Shown piece after piece: positions 9,056 through 16,528 of a DNA stretch of 37,379 nucleotides. Location: the NCBI RefSeq assembly GCF_025060755.1, contig NZ_JANYUY010000069.1, positions 1-37,379 on the forward strand, in the 5' to 3' direction. Numbering within the stretch: the stretch's first letter is position 1; each line of letters starts with the position of its first letter. A program made the position numbers and the translations under genes. The DNA comes from Paenibacillus doosanensis (GTDB lineage: Bacteria > Bacillota > Bacilli > Paenibacillales > NBRC-103111). The notes beneath the pieces were generated by a model. It was not told the DNA's origin. It was given only the letters and a program-made list of their open reading frames with translations, and made no database searches.

Positions 9056-9817
9056 GTGAACATTGGATTGTTTCTGAAAAAAGGAATCGTATTTATAATT
9101 TTTGGCATAATTTTAATCATTGTTTCAGTTCGTCCGTTGTTTTTAATTATTCAAGAAATGGTTTTAGATCATTACATAAATTCAAGATATGAACTTGAAG
9201 AAGTAATTGACATAAGAAATATGCGTAATCAAATAGCAACGCAAACTTCCTATGATCTTGCTTCTCCCATAAAGTGGAGAGGAAACTCTATTGAAGTATT
9301 AACGAGGGATACTGGCGTTGATGCTCCTAAAAGTGCATATGATAAACAAACCAAACACATCATGCGAGTCACAATTAAAGTTAATGGAACAGAAGCATCC
9401 TTTCCAACAGAAGCTTGGTTGCCACAGAATATACAAAAAGATAGCGATTATTTGTCTTGGCTCAATATATTGATAATTAAAGACCATAAAAGTGATACTG
9501 AACAAATGGCAATTGTTCAAAATTTAGTAGATAATCAAAAAGTGAGGAACGTTTCATCTCAAAAATGGAGGATATTATATGTGAACGAAGATAAGAGCGT
9601 TTCTGAAGAGGTGTTTACCTATTCAGAGAGAGGGGACCATTTACTAGGAGTAAAATTGATTCTAACTTCCTCGGAGTCAGTATCCTGGATAGGATATAAA
9701 TCTGACATTGCTTATACACTTCCTTCAATATTTTTTCCATTATTTTATCCGACAGGTTCTTTTATTCTTGGTCTTGTTTTTGTAATAATAGGATTCGTAC
9801 GCTATAAAAGTAAGTAG
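9056..9817 (+). CDS. Two-pass membrane protein, candidate immunity protein for tip 2
   Basis: About 253 residues, no recognised family. A hydrophobic segment near the start (residues about 10-32: GIVFIIFGIILIIVSVRPLF) and another at the end (about 225-249) flank a soluble middle part of about 190 residues, predicted to lie outside the membrane. It lies just downstream of the orphan toxin tip and ends in a strong terminator, as expected for the paired immunity gene. Membrane immunity proteins are known for tips that act at the envelope, but that link is inference. The start is uncertain: GTG 9056 has AGG only two bases ahead; TTG 9068 is better spaced from AGGATG but less usual. DNA is AT-rich like the other tip-associated genes. 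Confidence 0.7.
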   Translation: MNIGLFLKKGIVFIIFGIILIIVSVRPLFLIIQEMVLDHYINSRYELEEVIDIRNMRNQIATQTSYDLASPIKWRGNSIEVLTRDTGVDAPKSAYDKQTKHIMRVTIKVNGTEASFPTEAWLPQNIQKDSDYLSWLNILIIKDHKSDTEQMAIVQNLVDNQKVRNVSSQKWRILYVNEDKSVSEEVFTYSERGDHLLGVKLILTSSESVSWIGYKSDIAYTLPSIFFPLFYPTGSFILGLVFVIIGFVRYKSK

Positions 9818-9824
9818 CAAGTTT

Positions 9825-9860
9825 AACCACAGGTAGCCAACAAAGCCTGTGGTTTTATTT
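9825..9860 (+). terminator. Strong terminator after the membrane protein gene
   Basis: AACCACAGG (9825-9833) pairs perfectly with CCTGTGGTT (9846-9854), followed by TTATTTAT. Confidence 0.9.
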
Positions 9861-10373
9861 ATCCCATTTGTTAAATATAAAAGACCGCTCAACATGTTTG
9901 CGCGGCGGTTACCTAATATGCCAATGCTCTTGGCTATGCTAGACGCATTAATATATGGCTCTATGGCTTCCAAATTGCTTTGAAGCATCTTATGATTGGA
10001 TAGTGTAAGCAGGCTAGGAGTGGAGCTAGAAGCTGTCTGCAAGGGGGGCGTAATTTATATCAAAATCCTAAATTTCTTGACCATTGGCAGCAACAACAGA
10101 TACAGCGCGACAGGCTTATGAAATTGAAATTTTAATCAGTAGGAAAAGCAGGAGTAGGCTAAGGAATTGTTTGCTATTGTAATACTGTATGTATACTTGA
10201 ACATCAGTAGACGCTTCTTGTGCGGTTTTGCGCCGCTCTGTACTTGAACCAAATCCAAGACAACAGGAGATGCCCAGAAATGCGCCACAAGCCATGTAGC
10301 GATGCCTCCGCCCTATTAAGTTACAAGATTGAGATGAAGGTCTGATATGACGATACAGGCTACAATCATGCAG

Positions 10374-10416
10374 AAAGCCATAACAGATAAAACTTCTGTG
10401 ATGGCTTTTGTTTTTG
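10374..10416 (+). terminator. Terminator with no surviving upstream gene
   Basis: AGCCATAACAGA (10376-10387) pairs with TCTGTGATGGCT (about 10395-10406) with one mismatch, followed by TTTGTTTTTG. No intact gene precedes it. Confidence 0.75.
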
Positions 10417-10575
10417 CTGAAGGAATTATTCGGCGCTAATAACATACAGACAAAATCCGAAAATATGATTGACAGACAAAATCTGTATGAGTTAATTTCA
10501 AGATGATGAAGAACAAGACGGAATATGTTTTGATTGTCCCGAAAAGGGAAGTAGCTGTATAATATTGGTTAAACG

Positions 10576-10609
10576 GGCGATGTAGTGAGTAACTGCATCG
10601 CCTTTTATT
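10576..10609 (+). terminator. Terminator immediately ahead of the third RHS tip
   Basis: GGCGATGTAGT (10576-10586) pairs with ACTGCATCGCC (10592-10602), with one G-U pair and a five-base loop, followed by TTTTATTA. It lies about 25 bases before the RHS core repeat at 10635. Confidence 0.8.
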
Positions 10610-10633
10610 ATCTTTGGAAACAGCTTTATATTC

Positions 10634-10789
10634 CAGGATACGTATGAAGGGGATATAACGAATCCGCTGAGTTTGAATCTTTATACGTATGTTCAAAATA
10701 ACCCACTCATCTTTACTGACCCAACTGGAAATAGACCTCAATATTATAAGATTGGTGATTATTACCGATATGTTTCATCAAATAGCAGA
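10634..10789 (+). pseudogene. Orphan RHS tip 3, truncated by the IS4 element
   Basis: The frame reads QDTYEGDITNPLSLNLYTYV and then VQNNPLIFTDPTGNR, the end of an RHS core. Only about 18 further residues follow (PQYYKIGDYYRYVSSNSR) before the left end of the IS4-family element begins; the next stop codon (10799-10801) is inside the element. No toxin domain is found on the other side of the element, so the toxin-coding part was lost rather than merely interrupted. Without a signal peptide or RHS body the piece cannot be a functional gene. Confidence 0.8.
10635..10692 (+). repeat. RHS core junction repeat, copy 3
   Basis: Matches the first 58 bases of copies 1 and 2 with only a few substitutions, mostly silent third-position changes. 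It encodes the same DTYEGDITNPLSLNLYTYV. Confidence 0.9.
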
Positions 10790-12019
10790 CCTGTTGATTA
10801 ACCACTAAATGGTAGAAAAAGAGCCGTCAACCCGGTAAAATGTTTGTACCCCTACAAACAGACCGGAAGGTGACGACTCCATGAAAAAGTCTAACATGAT
10901 TCTCCCGATTCTTCAAACTGTCCTTACACCCGAAGAAGTCGAATCCATCGTTAAAGCGATTGGTTATGTGGATAAGGCGCGAAAATTCACCGTTTATCAG
11001 TTGCTTCACTATTGGGTTGCCGCAGCCAGTGAAGAATGGTCCGGGTATCGTTTCGGCGCAGATCATGCTGCTTGTAACGGTCTGTCTCAAGTTCACTATT
11101 CGTGTTTTTCCGGAAAAGCAGCTGATGTGCCGTTTGCTGTATTTAAAGAGCTATTTCACCTGCTTGTCCGCAAATGTAATCGCGAAACTCGGCGAAAGCT
11201 GGCCTTTCCAAAAGAATTGCTCCTCATTGACTCTACGACGATGACGGTTGGGAAAACTCGCTTGCCCTGGGCCCCCTACCACGGAGAGCGGGCTGCGGTT
11301 AAACTGCATGTTGCATTGCGGGCGCAGAACGGACAACCGCTTGGCGTTACGGAAACGATAGGCGCAAGGCACGATGGCCCTGTATGCGAATCCTTGGAAA
11401 ACCCCGACTTTATTATGGTCATGGACCAGGCTTACGGCAAACTGGAGCGCCTGGACCGCTATAAACAAGATGGACAATCCTTTGTCATCCGGCTTCGTGA
11501 CCATGTTCATTTTGAAAAACCCTATGCACTTCGGCGTCAAGTCACTACAGATTCTCCGGTCATTCGGGATATCACTTGCCAGTTGGGAACCCCTCAGTGT
11601 CGTTCTAAGCATCGTCACCGTGTTGTCATCTTTCGTGATTTTGAGGGTAGAGAAATTCGCGTCGTGACCGATTTGCTGGGCATTACAACTGAACAAATCG
11701 CCCTGATCTATAAAGCTCGTTGGCAAATAGAGGTGTTTTTTCGTTGGATCAAGCAACATCTAAACATTCCAACGTTATTTGGTACGACCGAAAACGCCGT
11801 CTATGGCCAATTGTTCTCTGCGCTGATCGTCTTTGTGCTGCTCAAATGGCTATTTGATGGGACAAAACAAGGATTCCCTCGTCATGCTAATCTTTCGTTT
11901 GTTCGATTTGCTCGCCTGCTTCTTCTGGATCGACTACCCGTAGAAGGGATGATTCGCTTACATCGTCTCATTGTGGATTACGGATCGATCTTAGTTACAT
12001 ATTCTGGTTAATCAACAGG
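10790..12019 (+). mobile_element. IS4-family insertion sequence, 1.23 kb
   Basis: Perfect 15-base inverted ends: CCTGTTGATTAACCA at 10790-10804 and its complement at 12005-12019. One intact transposase gene fills the element, and its stop codon lies within the right end. The flanks (AATAGCAGA left, CCTGGTATT right) show no target duplication, which suggests a deletion or recombination next to the element after insertion. Confidence 0.9.
10881..12011 (+). CDS. IS4-family DDE transposase, apparently intact
   Basis: 376 residues, normal for the family. The transposase cuts and joins the element's ends. The catalytic acids can be placed: LLIDSTTM (first Asp), FIMVMDQAYG (second Asp), and the glutamate in YKARWQIEVFFRWIK, which fits the Y-(2)-R-(3)-E-(6)-K signature of IS4-type enzymes. 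ATG 10881 follows GGAAGGTGA at a good distance. There are no internal stops, so this copy may be active, in contrast to the broken IS630 transposase nearby. Codon use and GC content are nearer to the chromosome than to the AT-rich tip and immunity genes, consistent with separate arrival. Confidence 0.93.
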   Translation: MKKSNMILPILQTVLTPEEVESIVKAIGYVDKARKFTVYQLLHYWVAAASEEWSGYRFGADHAACNGLSQVHYSCFSGKAADVPFAVFKELFHLLVRKCNRETRRKLAFPKELLLIDSTTMTVGKTRLPWAPYHGERAAVKLHVALRAQNGQPLGVTETIGARHDGPVCESLENPDFIMVMDQAYGKLERLDRYKQDGQSFVIRLRDHVHFEKPYALRRQVTTDSPVIRDITCQLGTPQCRSKHRHRVVIFRDFEGREIRVVTDLLGITTEQIALIYKARWQIEVFFRWIKQHLNIPTLFGTTENAVYGQLFSALIVFVLLKWLFDGTKQGFPRHANLSFVRFARLLLLDRLPVEGMIRLHRLIVDYGSILVTYSG

Positions 12020-12151
12020 CCTGGTATTATATTCTTCTAAACATATACAGTACACTTAATAATATCAAATGATTGTTCTTGTATTTGTAAAATATTGGTA
12101 CAAACAAAATTTATGTTAGAGGAGCGATTTAGTTTTTGAAGGGGGATGGGA

Positions 12152-12622
12152 ATGAACTTCTACACAATAGAATCCAACTGTCCTAATGACAATAGCGATG
12201 AAATACTAGGTATTGTGCGATTGCTTACTTATCATCAGCAAAATATCGTTTGGTTGTTAAGTGATCTGGATATTGTTCCAAAGTATTTCGGAGATTATCA
12301 TCCGACAGGAAAGAAAGAGCCACGCCAGTTAGTTTATAACTTTACGTCTAAAATTCAGAAAGAAGGATTCATTGCAGCGTCATTTACGGAATTACAAGAT
12401 TTGCTTGTCGAAACAGCTTCAATCCGGAGAGGAGTATTCCTTTGCGTACCCGATTCTACAGTTCTCGGTGATTTTTATGCTCATGTAGAACCCCAAAATA
12501 TCGATGCATTCCAACATGAATGTGCATTTCACGAAGTAAGGGTATTGGATGATTTGATCTATATTTTCAGTAAGTATGATTTGGATATGAATGGTGTATT
12601 CGAACAGGACGAAACTAGTTAA
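12152..12622 (+). CDS. Candidate orphan immunity protein A
   Basis: 156 residues, family not recognised. The protein is soluble and mixed alpha/beta (DEILGIVRLLTYHQQNIVWL, PRQLVYNFTSKIQKEGF), without signal peptide or membrane segments. ATG 12152 is preferred because GAAGGGGG lies about six bases ahead; ATG 12146 abuts that site and would add only two residues. It lies downstream of the truncated RHS tip 3 with only an IS element between, and shares the next gene's terminator, so it most likely protected against the lost toxin or a related one. Such orphan immunity genes can still guard against toxins of neighbouring strains. This role rests on context alone. Confidence 0.65.
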   Translation: MNFYTIESNCPNDNSDEILGIVRLLTYHQQNIVWLLSDLDIVPKYFGDYHPTGKKEPRQLVYNFTSKIQKEGFIAASFTELQDLLVETASIRRGVFLCVPDSTVLGDFYAHVEPQNIDAFQHECAFHEVRVLDDLIYIFSKYDLDMNGVFEQDETS

Positions 12623-12643
12623 AATAAAAAGCAGGGGAAATAG

Positions 12644-12952
12644 ATGTTTAGTAACATTGACTTTAATGGCGGTATAGTTGTCGTAAATGACCTTGATTTT
12701 GACCCGACTAGATCGTATGAAGAGCAGATATGGTCGTTTAAGCAAGATATTCTTCAAGTTCGTTATCCGAATGGTTACATACTAGATGTCGGCTGGTACC
12801 CAGAGTTTTGTCTTGATGAGGGGAGTTTCAAAATAATTATAGTACAAGAATATGAGTGGTTGAATCCTATCTATGAAAAACAAACAAAAAATCTCCATTC
12901 ATTGTATAACTGTATTCTCGAAGGTATAAATATTATAGCGGGTTTAAAATAA
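12644..12952 (+). CDS. Candidate orphan immunity protein B
   Basis: 102 residues, small and acidic, no recognised family. The pattern (FNGGIVVVNDLDF, YILDVGWYPEF, GSFKIIIVQEYEW and a helical tail) suggests a compact alpha/beta fold like many RHS-associated immunity proteins. AGGGG about six bases before ATG 12644 supports the start. The 21-base gap to the preceding gene and the terminator 13 bases after its stop indicate a two-gene operon. The terminator closely matches the one that followed the first immunity gene, which links the two modules by descent or recombination. Function is inferred. Confidence 0.65.
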   Translation: MFSNIDFNGGIVVVNDLDFDPTRSYEEQIWSFKQDILQVRYPNGYILDVGWYPEFCLDEGSFKIIIVQEYEWLNPIYEKQTKNLHSLYNCILEGINIIAGLK

Positions 12953-12964
12953 CGTATTACCATT

Positions 12965-13000
12965 ACCACAATGCGACTAACCTCGTGTTGTGTTTTTTTT
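12965..13000 (+). terminator. Terminator closing the toxin/immunity island
   Basis: CCACAATGCGA (12966-12976) pairs with TCGTGTTGTG (12983-12992), followed by eight T. It is a near copy of 7883-7911. Confidence 0.9.
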
Positions 13001-13120
13001 ACTTCGATTCCAATCAATCATCCAATCATATCAGTTACTTATCATCTTTAATTCATTGGTTTTATTTCAATTATATGGAATAATGTCATAAAGTCTAATG
13101 CAAAAAGGAGATGAGACACT

Positions 13121-13729
13121 GTGGGGTCAAGAATCATGCATCTGATCATCGCTAATAAAATAGCAGACTATTTGTCGATAGCAGATAAACCGTTATTTTT
13201 GCTCGGAGGGATTGCTCCCGACGCGGTCTCGCCCAAGGAGCTGTCTCATTTCTTTCGAGGCGAGCTGCGGGACTATTCCAGAAGCATCGACTATGCAGGA
13301 TTTCTGGAGCAATACGGCCGGCAGAAAAAGGACTTGTATATTCTCGGCTATTATACACATTTAATCGCTGATGATTTATGGCTGAGAGGATTTAATCTTC
13401 CGTGGTTGAAGAACAGAATGGAGGCGAATCCGGACTTATATGGTTTGTATCATAACGATTTTCGATTGCTGAATGGAAAACTGCTGGAATACTACGGCTG
13501 TACGGATGAACTGAGAACCATGTTAGGAAATCTTCCTGCCGTCCCGGATTTGCAAGAGGTGAAGGCTGCGGATGTGGCGCAATTAATTCCTTATGTATTG
13601 GGCGATATGGAGTACGATAAGGAAGCCATTCATGAAAACCTGAATGTTTTTACATGGGATCAAATCATCGGCTATATCGAGACATCCGTAGATAAAGGAC
13701 TATTATATGTAAAACCGAACCTGCCATAG
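13121..13729 (+). CDS. Zinc-dependent phospholipase C-like protein
   Basis: 202 residues. The N-terminal MHLIIANKI and the later HxxD-type segments (GGIAPDAVSPKELSHF, GYYTHLIADDLW) match the Zn-dependent phospholipase C family (PF00882-like), in which His and Asp side chains hold the metal ions of a phosphate-ester hydrolase. No signal peptide is present, so it is probably cytoplasmic and the true substrate is unknown; many members are simply annotated as hydrolases. GTG 13121 is chosen because AAAAAGGAG (13102-13110) lies 10 bases upstream; ATG 13136 is the alternative. It is followed 27 bases later by the YdcF-like gene with its own ribosome site, so the two probably form an operon. GC content is back to chromosomal level from here on, marking the island edge. 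Confidence 0.85.
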   Translation: MGSRIMHLIIANKIADYLSIADKPLFLLGGIAPDAVSPKELSHFFRGELRDYSRSIDYAGFLEQYGRQKKDLYILGYYTHLIADDLWLRGFNLPWLKNRMEANPDLYGLYHNDFRLLNGKLLEYYGCTDELRTMLGNLPAVPDLQEVKAADVAQLIPYVLGDMEYDKEAIHENLNVFTWDQIIGYIETSVDKGLLYVKPNLP

Positions 13730-13756
13730 CGAATGTGAAAAAGGAGTGTTTAAGCG

Positions 13757-14329
13757 ATGCCATCCCCATACGATTGCATAACCGATTTTATTTTCGTCGA
13801 GACGGGGTTGGCCCCGGCCGATGTGATTGTAGTTCCCGGAGGAAGCTATCCCCAATCGATGGAAAAAGCCGCGGCCTTGTGTAGGCAGGGTTTAGCGCAG
13901 TATATTTTGCCTTCGGGTGGAGCGAACCCGCGTTTGGAAACGACGGAATGGGAGTTTCTGCGGGATGTCGGCATGGCGCACGGGGTGCCGGAAGCGGCTA
14001 TTCTAAAAGAGGATCGGGCGCAGAATACGTTTCAGAATGCGCGTTATTCGCTGGAGGTGCTGCGGCAAGCGGGAATCCGCCACGGAAAAGTGATTATGGT
14101 CTGCAAGTCATGGCACTCCCGGCGGGCGCTGTTAACTTACCAAACGGCGTTTCCGCAAGAAACGGAGTTTTTTATCGCGCCTGTCAGAGACTCCTTGGGA
14201 ATCGGCAGGGACAACTGGTTTCTGTCTGAGGAAGGGATACGCCGCACCCTGAAGGAAGTGGAGAAGATCGGCGCCTACTTTGGACGTAAAATCCAGAACT
14301 GGGCGAGCTCGCATAGGGATGAAGTTTAG
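13757..14329 (+). CDS. YdcF/DUF218-family protein
   Basis: 190 residues. The DUF218 landmarks are present in order: DVIVVPGGS near residue 23, YILPSGGANPR with the conserved SGG, EDRAQNTFQNARYS (the E..A.NT.EN motif) and VMVCKSWHSRRAL-like strand-helix. The family has a Rossmann-like fold and includes SanA/YdcF proteins linked to envelope integrity; the reaction is not established. Here there is no membrane anchor, so it is probably cytoplasmic. AAAAAGGAG precedes ATG 13757. It seems to be the last gene of a two-gene unit with the phospholipase C-like protein; no T-run terminator follows, only a GGCAGC-TT-GCTGCC hairpin at 14401-14414. Confidence 0.85.
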   Translation: MPSPYDCITDFIFVETGLAPADVIVVPGGSYPQSMEKAAALCRQGLAQYILPSGGANPRLETTEWEFLRDVGMAHGVPEAAILKEDRAQNTFQNARYSLEVLRQAGIRHGKVIMVCKSWHSRRALLTYQTAFPQETEFFIAPVRDSLGIGRDNWFLSEEGIRRTLKEVEKIGAYFGRKIQNWASSHRDEV

Positions 14330-14451
14330 CGAAAAGATCGGTGCTTATCCGCAGCTCCATCCATCCGGCAAGCGGCTTGCGTGCAAAATCCCATACGGGA
14401 GGCAGCTTGCTGCCGCGCTTCAAGAACAGTTATTGTTCACGTTAAACATGA

Positions 14452-14457
14452 TATAAT
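14452..14457 (+). promoter_or_regulatory. -10 box of the fused hydrolase gene
   Basis: Perfect TATAAT 32 bases ahead of ATG 14489. The -35 region is weak (TTATTG/TTGTTC area around 14430), so strength is uncertain. Confidence 0.5.
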
Positions 14458-14488
14458 ACGGGAAAAGCCATCTAGGGGAGGATACCGA

Positions 14489-16186
14489 ATGGGGACCATG
14501 TTTCAACGGAATGCGGACGTTCCGCGTTCTTTAACCGTCGCTTTCTTAGGGGACAGTATCACCGATAACGGGCGGTATATCGCCTTGATGCACGCCTATT
14601 TCTCCGAGCATATTCCGGACTGGGATATGCGGTTAATCAATCTTGGCGTCAGCAGCGAGACGGCTTCGGGTCTGAGCGAACCGGATCATCCGTTTCCGCG
14701 GCCTTGCGTGCATGAGCGGCTCGAAGCGGCGCTTCAGGCAAGCCGGCCTGATTGGGTCGTCGTATGCTACGGGATGAACGACGGCATCTATCATCCGTTC
14801 TCGGAGGAACGGTTTGCCGCTTACAAGGACGGGATGAGCCGGTTGATCGCGCAAATTCGCGGAAGCGGGGCGCAGGCGATTGTGATGACGCCGCCTCCGT
14901 TCGATGTCCGGTCCGTACGGGGCGAAGTTGTAAGCGGTTCATCGGATGAGGGGGAGATGCCGCAACACCTGCCGTCGTACAGCTGGAAGCAGCCGTACGC
15001 TTCCTACGACGACGTGCTGAAGCGGTATGCCGAATGGTGCTTGTCGCTGGGGGAGGAGGCCGATGCGGTCGTGAACATCCGCGATCCGCTGCTCCGGGAT
15101 ATGAAGAAGATGAGGGAGCAAGATCCGGAGTATTCGTCCGGCGACGGCATTCATCCGAACCCGCGCGGTCATTGGGTGATCGTGAAGACGCTGCTCGGCA
15201 GAATGTTCAACATTACGCTGGAACGCATGCCGGAGCATGCGCTGCTTGCGGATGCTGAGCTGCCCGAATGGTTCGCGCTCACGTTGCGGCGGCATCGTCT
15301 GCTGGGGGCGGCCTGGAAGGAGCATGTCGGTCATACGAATCCGAATAAGGCCGCCGACGCTCTGCCGCTGGCCGAGGCGATGAAGCAGGGCGAGGAGCTG
15401 CAGCGGCGGATCGTGGCGCTGGCTGCGGAGTACCATCGCATGACCGATACGAAGGTGTCGGAGTGGAACGGTTACCCGCGGACCGATTTCACGGTCCATG
15501 GGCGGGAAGCGATTGTGATCGCTCCGCATGTTCCGGCCGCCGGCCGCCCGTGGATCTGGCGGACGGAGTTTTTCGGCGCCTTCGATTACGCCGACAGGGC
15601 GCTGCTCGCGCAGGGCTGGCATATCGCATACTGCCGCCTCAGCCATATGTACGGCTGTCCGGGAGCCGTCGAGCGGATGGAGCGCTTCCGCGAGCAGGTG
15701 CGGGAGCGGTTCGCGCTGGCGCCGCAGGCGGCGCTGTTCGGGTTCAGCCGCGGCGGGCTGTACGCGGTCCATTATGCCGCCGCGCATCCCGAGCGGGTGC
15801 TGGCGCTCTATCTGGACGCGCCGGTGCTGGACATCCGCAGCTGGCCCGGCGGATTGGGCCAAGGCCCCGGCTCGGCGGCCGAATGGGAGGATTGCCTGGC
15901 CGTCTACGGCCTGACGGAGCAAACCGCTCCGCAGTTTGACGGCAATCCGCTGGATCGCCTCCGGCCGATAGCGGAAGCGGGCATCCCGATTTTGCTCATC
16001 TCGGGCGACCAAGACGTCGAAGTGCCGCTGGAAGAGAACGCGGCGCTGATGGCGTACAGGATGTTGGAGCTCGGAGGCAAGACGACGCTGATCGTCAAGC
16101 CCGGCGGAGGGCATCATCCGCACAGCCTGGAGCAGCCGCAGCCGATCGTCGATTTTATAACCGAGGCTTGGAACGGGCGGGCGTAA
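14489..16186 (+). CDS. Two-domain hydrolase: SGNH/GDSL esterase fused to alpha/beta hydrolase
   Basis: 565 residues from ATG 14489, which follows AGGGGAGG at good spacing; an earlier in-frame ATG at 14381 would add 36 unlikely residues across the promoter. The N-terminal half is a SGNH hydrolase: AFLGDSITDNG (nucleophile Ser near residue 23), the GMND block near 96 and DGIHPNPRGH (catalytic Asp and His near 220). The C-terminal part is an alpha/beta hydrolase: LFGFSRGGLYAVHY (nucleophile Ser near 419), LLISGDQDVEVP (acid near 508) and PGGGHHPHS (His near 541). Both triads look complete. SGNH enzymes often remove acetyl groups from sugars, so a role in carbohydrate ester breakdown is plausible but not shown. 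There is no signal peptide, so it acts inside the cell. It is transcribed alone, between its promoter and the hairpin at 16371. Confidence 0.88.
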   Translation: MGTMFQRNADVPRSLTVAFLGDSITDNGRYIALMHAYFSEHIPDWDMRLINLGVSSETASGLSEPDHPFPRPCVHERLEAALQASRPDWVVVCYGMNDGIYHPFSEERFAAYKDGMSRLIAQIRGSGAQAIVMTPPPFDVRSVRGEVVSGSSDEGEMPQHLPSYSWKQPYASYDDVLKRYAEWCLSLGEEADAVVNIRDPLLRDMKKMREQDPEYSSGDGIHPNPRGHWVIVKTLLGRMFNITLERMPEHALLADAELPEWFALTLRRHRLLGAAWKEHVGHTNPNKAADALPLAEAMKQGEELQRRIVALAAEYHRMTDTKVSEWNGYPRTDFTVHGREAIVIAPHVPAAGRPWIWRTEFFGAFDYADRALLAQGWHIAYCRLSHMYGCPGAVERMERFREQVRERFALAPQAALFGFSRGGLYAVHYAAAHPERVLALYLDAPVLDIRSWPGGLGQGPGSAAEWEDCLAVYGLTEQTAPQFDGNPLDRLRPIAEAGIPILLISGDQDVEVPLEENAALMAYRMLELGGKTTLIVKPGGGHHPHSLEQPQPIVDFITEAWNGRA

Positions 16187-16528
16187 GGGATATGCCGGGC
16201 GAGAACGCTCTGCAAGTATGGGCTCATAAAGCGGAAGCGGCCGGGAGCCGTCAAGATGGAGCTGGAACGGCCGCAGCGGCGGCCTTAATGCAAGAATGTG
16301 CTCCGCTTCATAGGTTCCAATCGTAACATCCGGCTCCAAGGCCGGCTTCAAAAACGGCCGTATCCAATGAAAAAGGCAGAACGTATAACGAGTTAATCTC
16401 GTTAACGTTCTGCCTTTTTCTCACGGCTTCACCCTGCGTATGACAAGCCGCCTCTTACTAGGGGCAAGCCATCGTGCACAGCTCGAACCGACATAACGCG
16501 AACCGGCGGCCGGCGCCAGACACCCGCA
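16187..16528. other. Non-coding gap between converging genes
   Basis: 342 bases without a credible gene. It contains the shared terminator at 16371-16420; nothing else is recognised. Confidence 0.7.
16371..16420. terminator. Bidirectional terminator between hydrolase and ABC exporter
   Basis: AAAAAGGCAGAACG-TATAACGAG pairs with CTCGTTAACGTTCTGCCTTTTT around a TTAAT loop. The A run and T run at the two ends allow it to work for both converging units. Confidence 0.92.

Larger units (their letters stand above)
9861..10633. other. 770-base gene-free stretch with decayed gene remnants
   Basis: No intact gene is visible. Three short + strand frames look protein-like but are broken. One near 9890-9980 gives MFARRLPNMPMLLAMLDALI before a stop. 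One at about 10004-10135 includes NLYQNPKFLDHWQQQQIQRD and ends at TAA 10133. One at 10496-10585 gives an acidic, cysteine-containing tail (DDEEQDGICFDCPEKGSS) that ends inside the next terminator; a short MIDRQNLYELIS stretch just ahead of it lies in another frame. Two hairpin terminators (10374 and 10576) mark where genes used to end. A 12-base direct repeat ACAGACAAAATC occurs at 10446 and 10472. Confidence 0.45.

Noticed and set aside
10446-10483. CRISPR-like direct repeat (ACAGACAAAATC twice, 26 bases apart)
   Set aside because: Only two short copies with no further spacing pattern; it is not an array.
14401-14414. GGCAGC-TT-GCTGCC hairpin as the terminator of the YdcF-like gene
   Set aside because: It has no T run and a two-base loop, so it is unlikely to terminate by itself.
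14939-16351. 470-codon minus-strand frame opposite the fused hydrolase
   Set aside because: The plus strand has two complete catalytic triads and a ribosome site; the minus frame has neither motifs nor a start signal.
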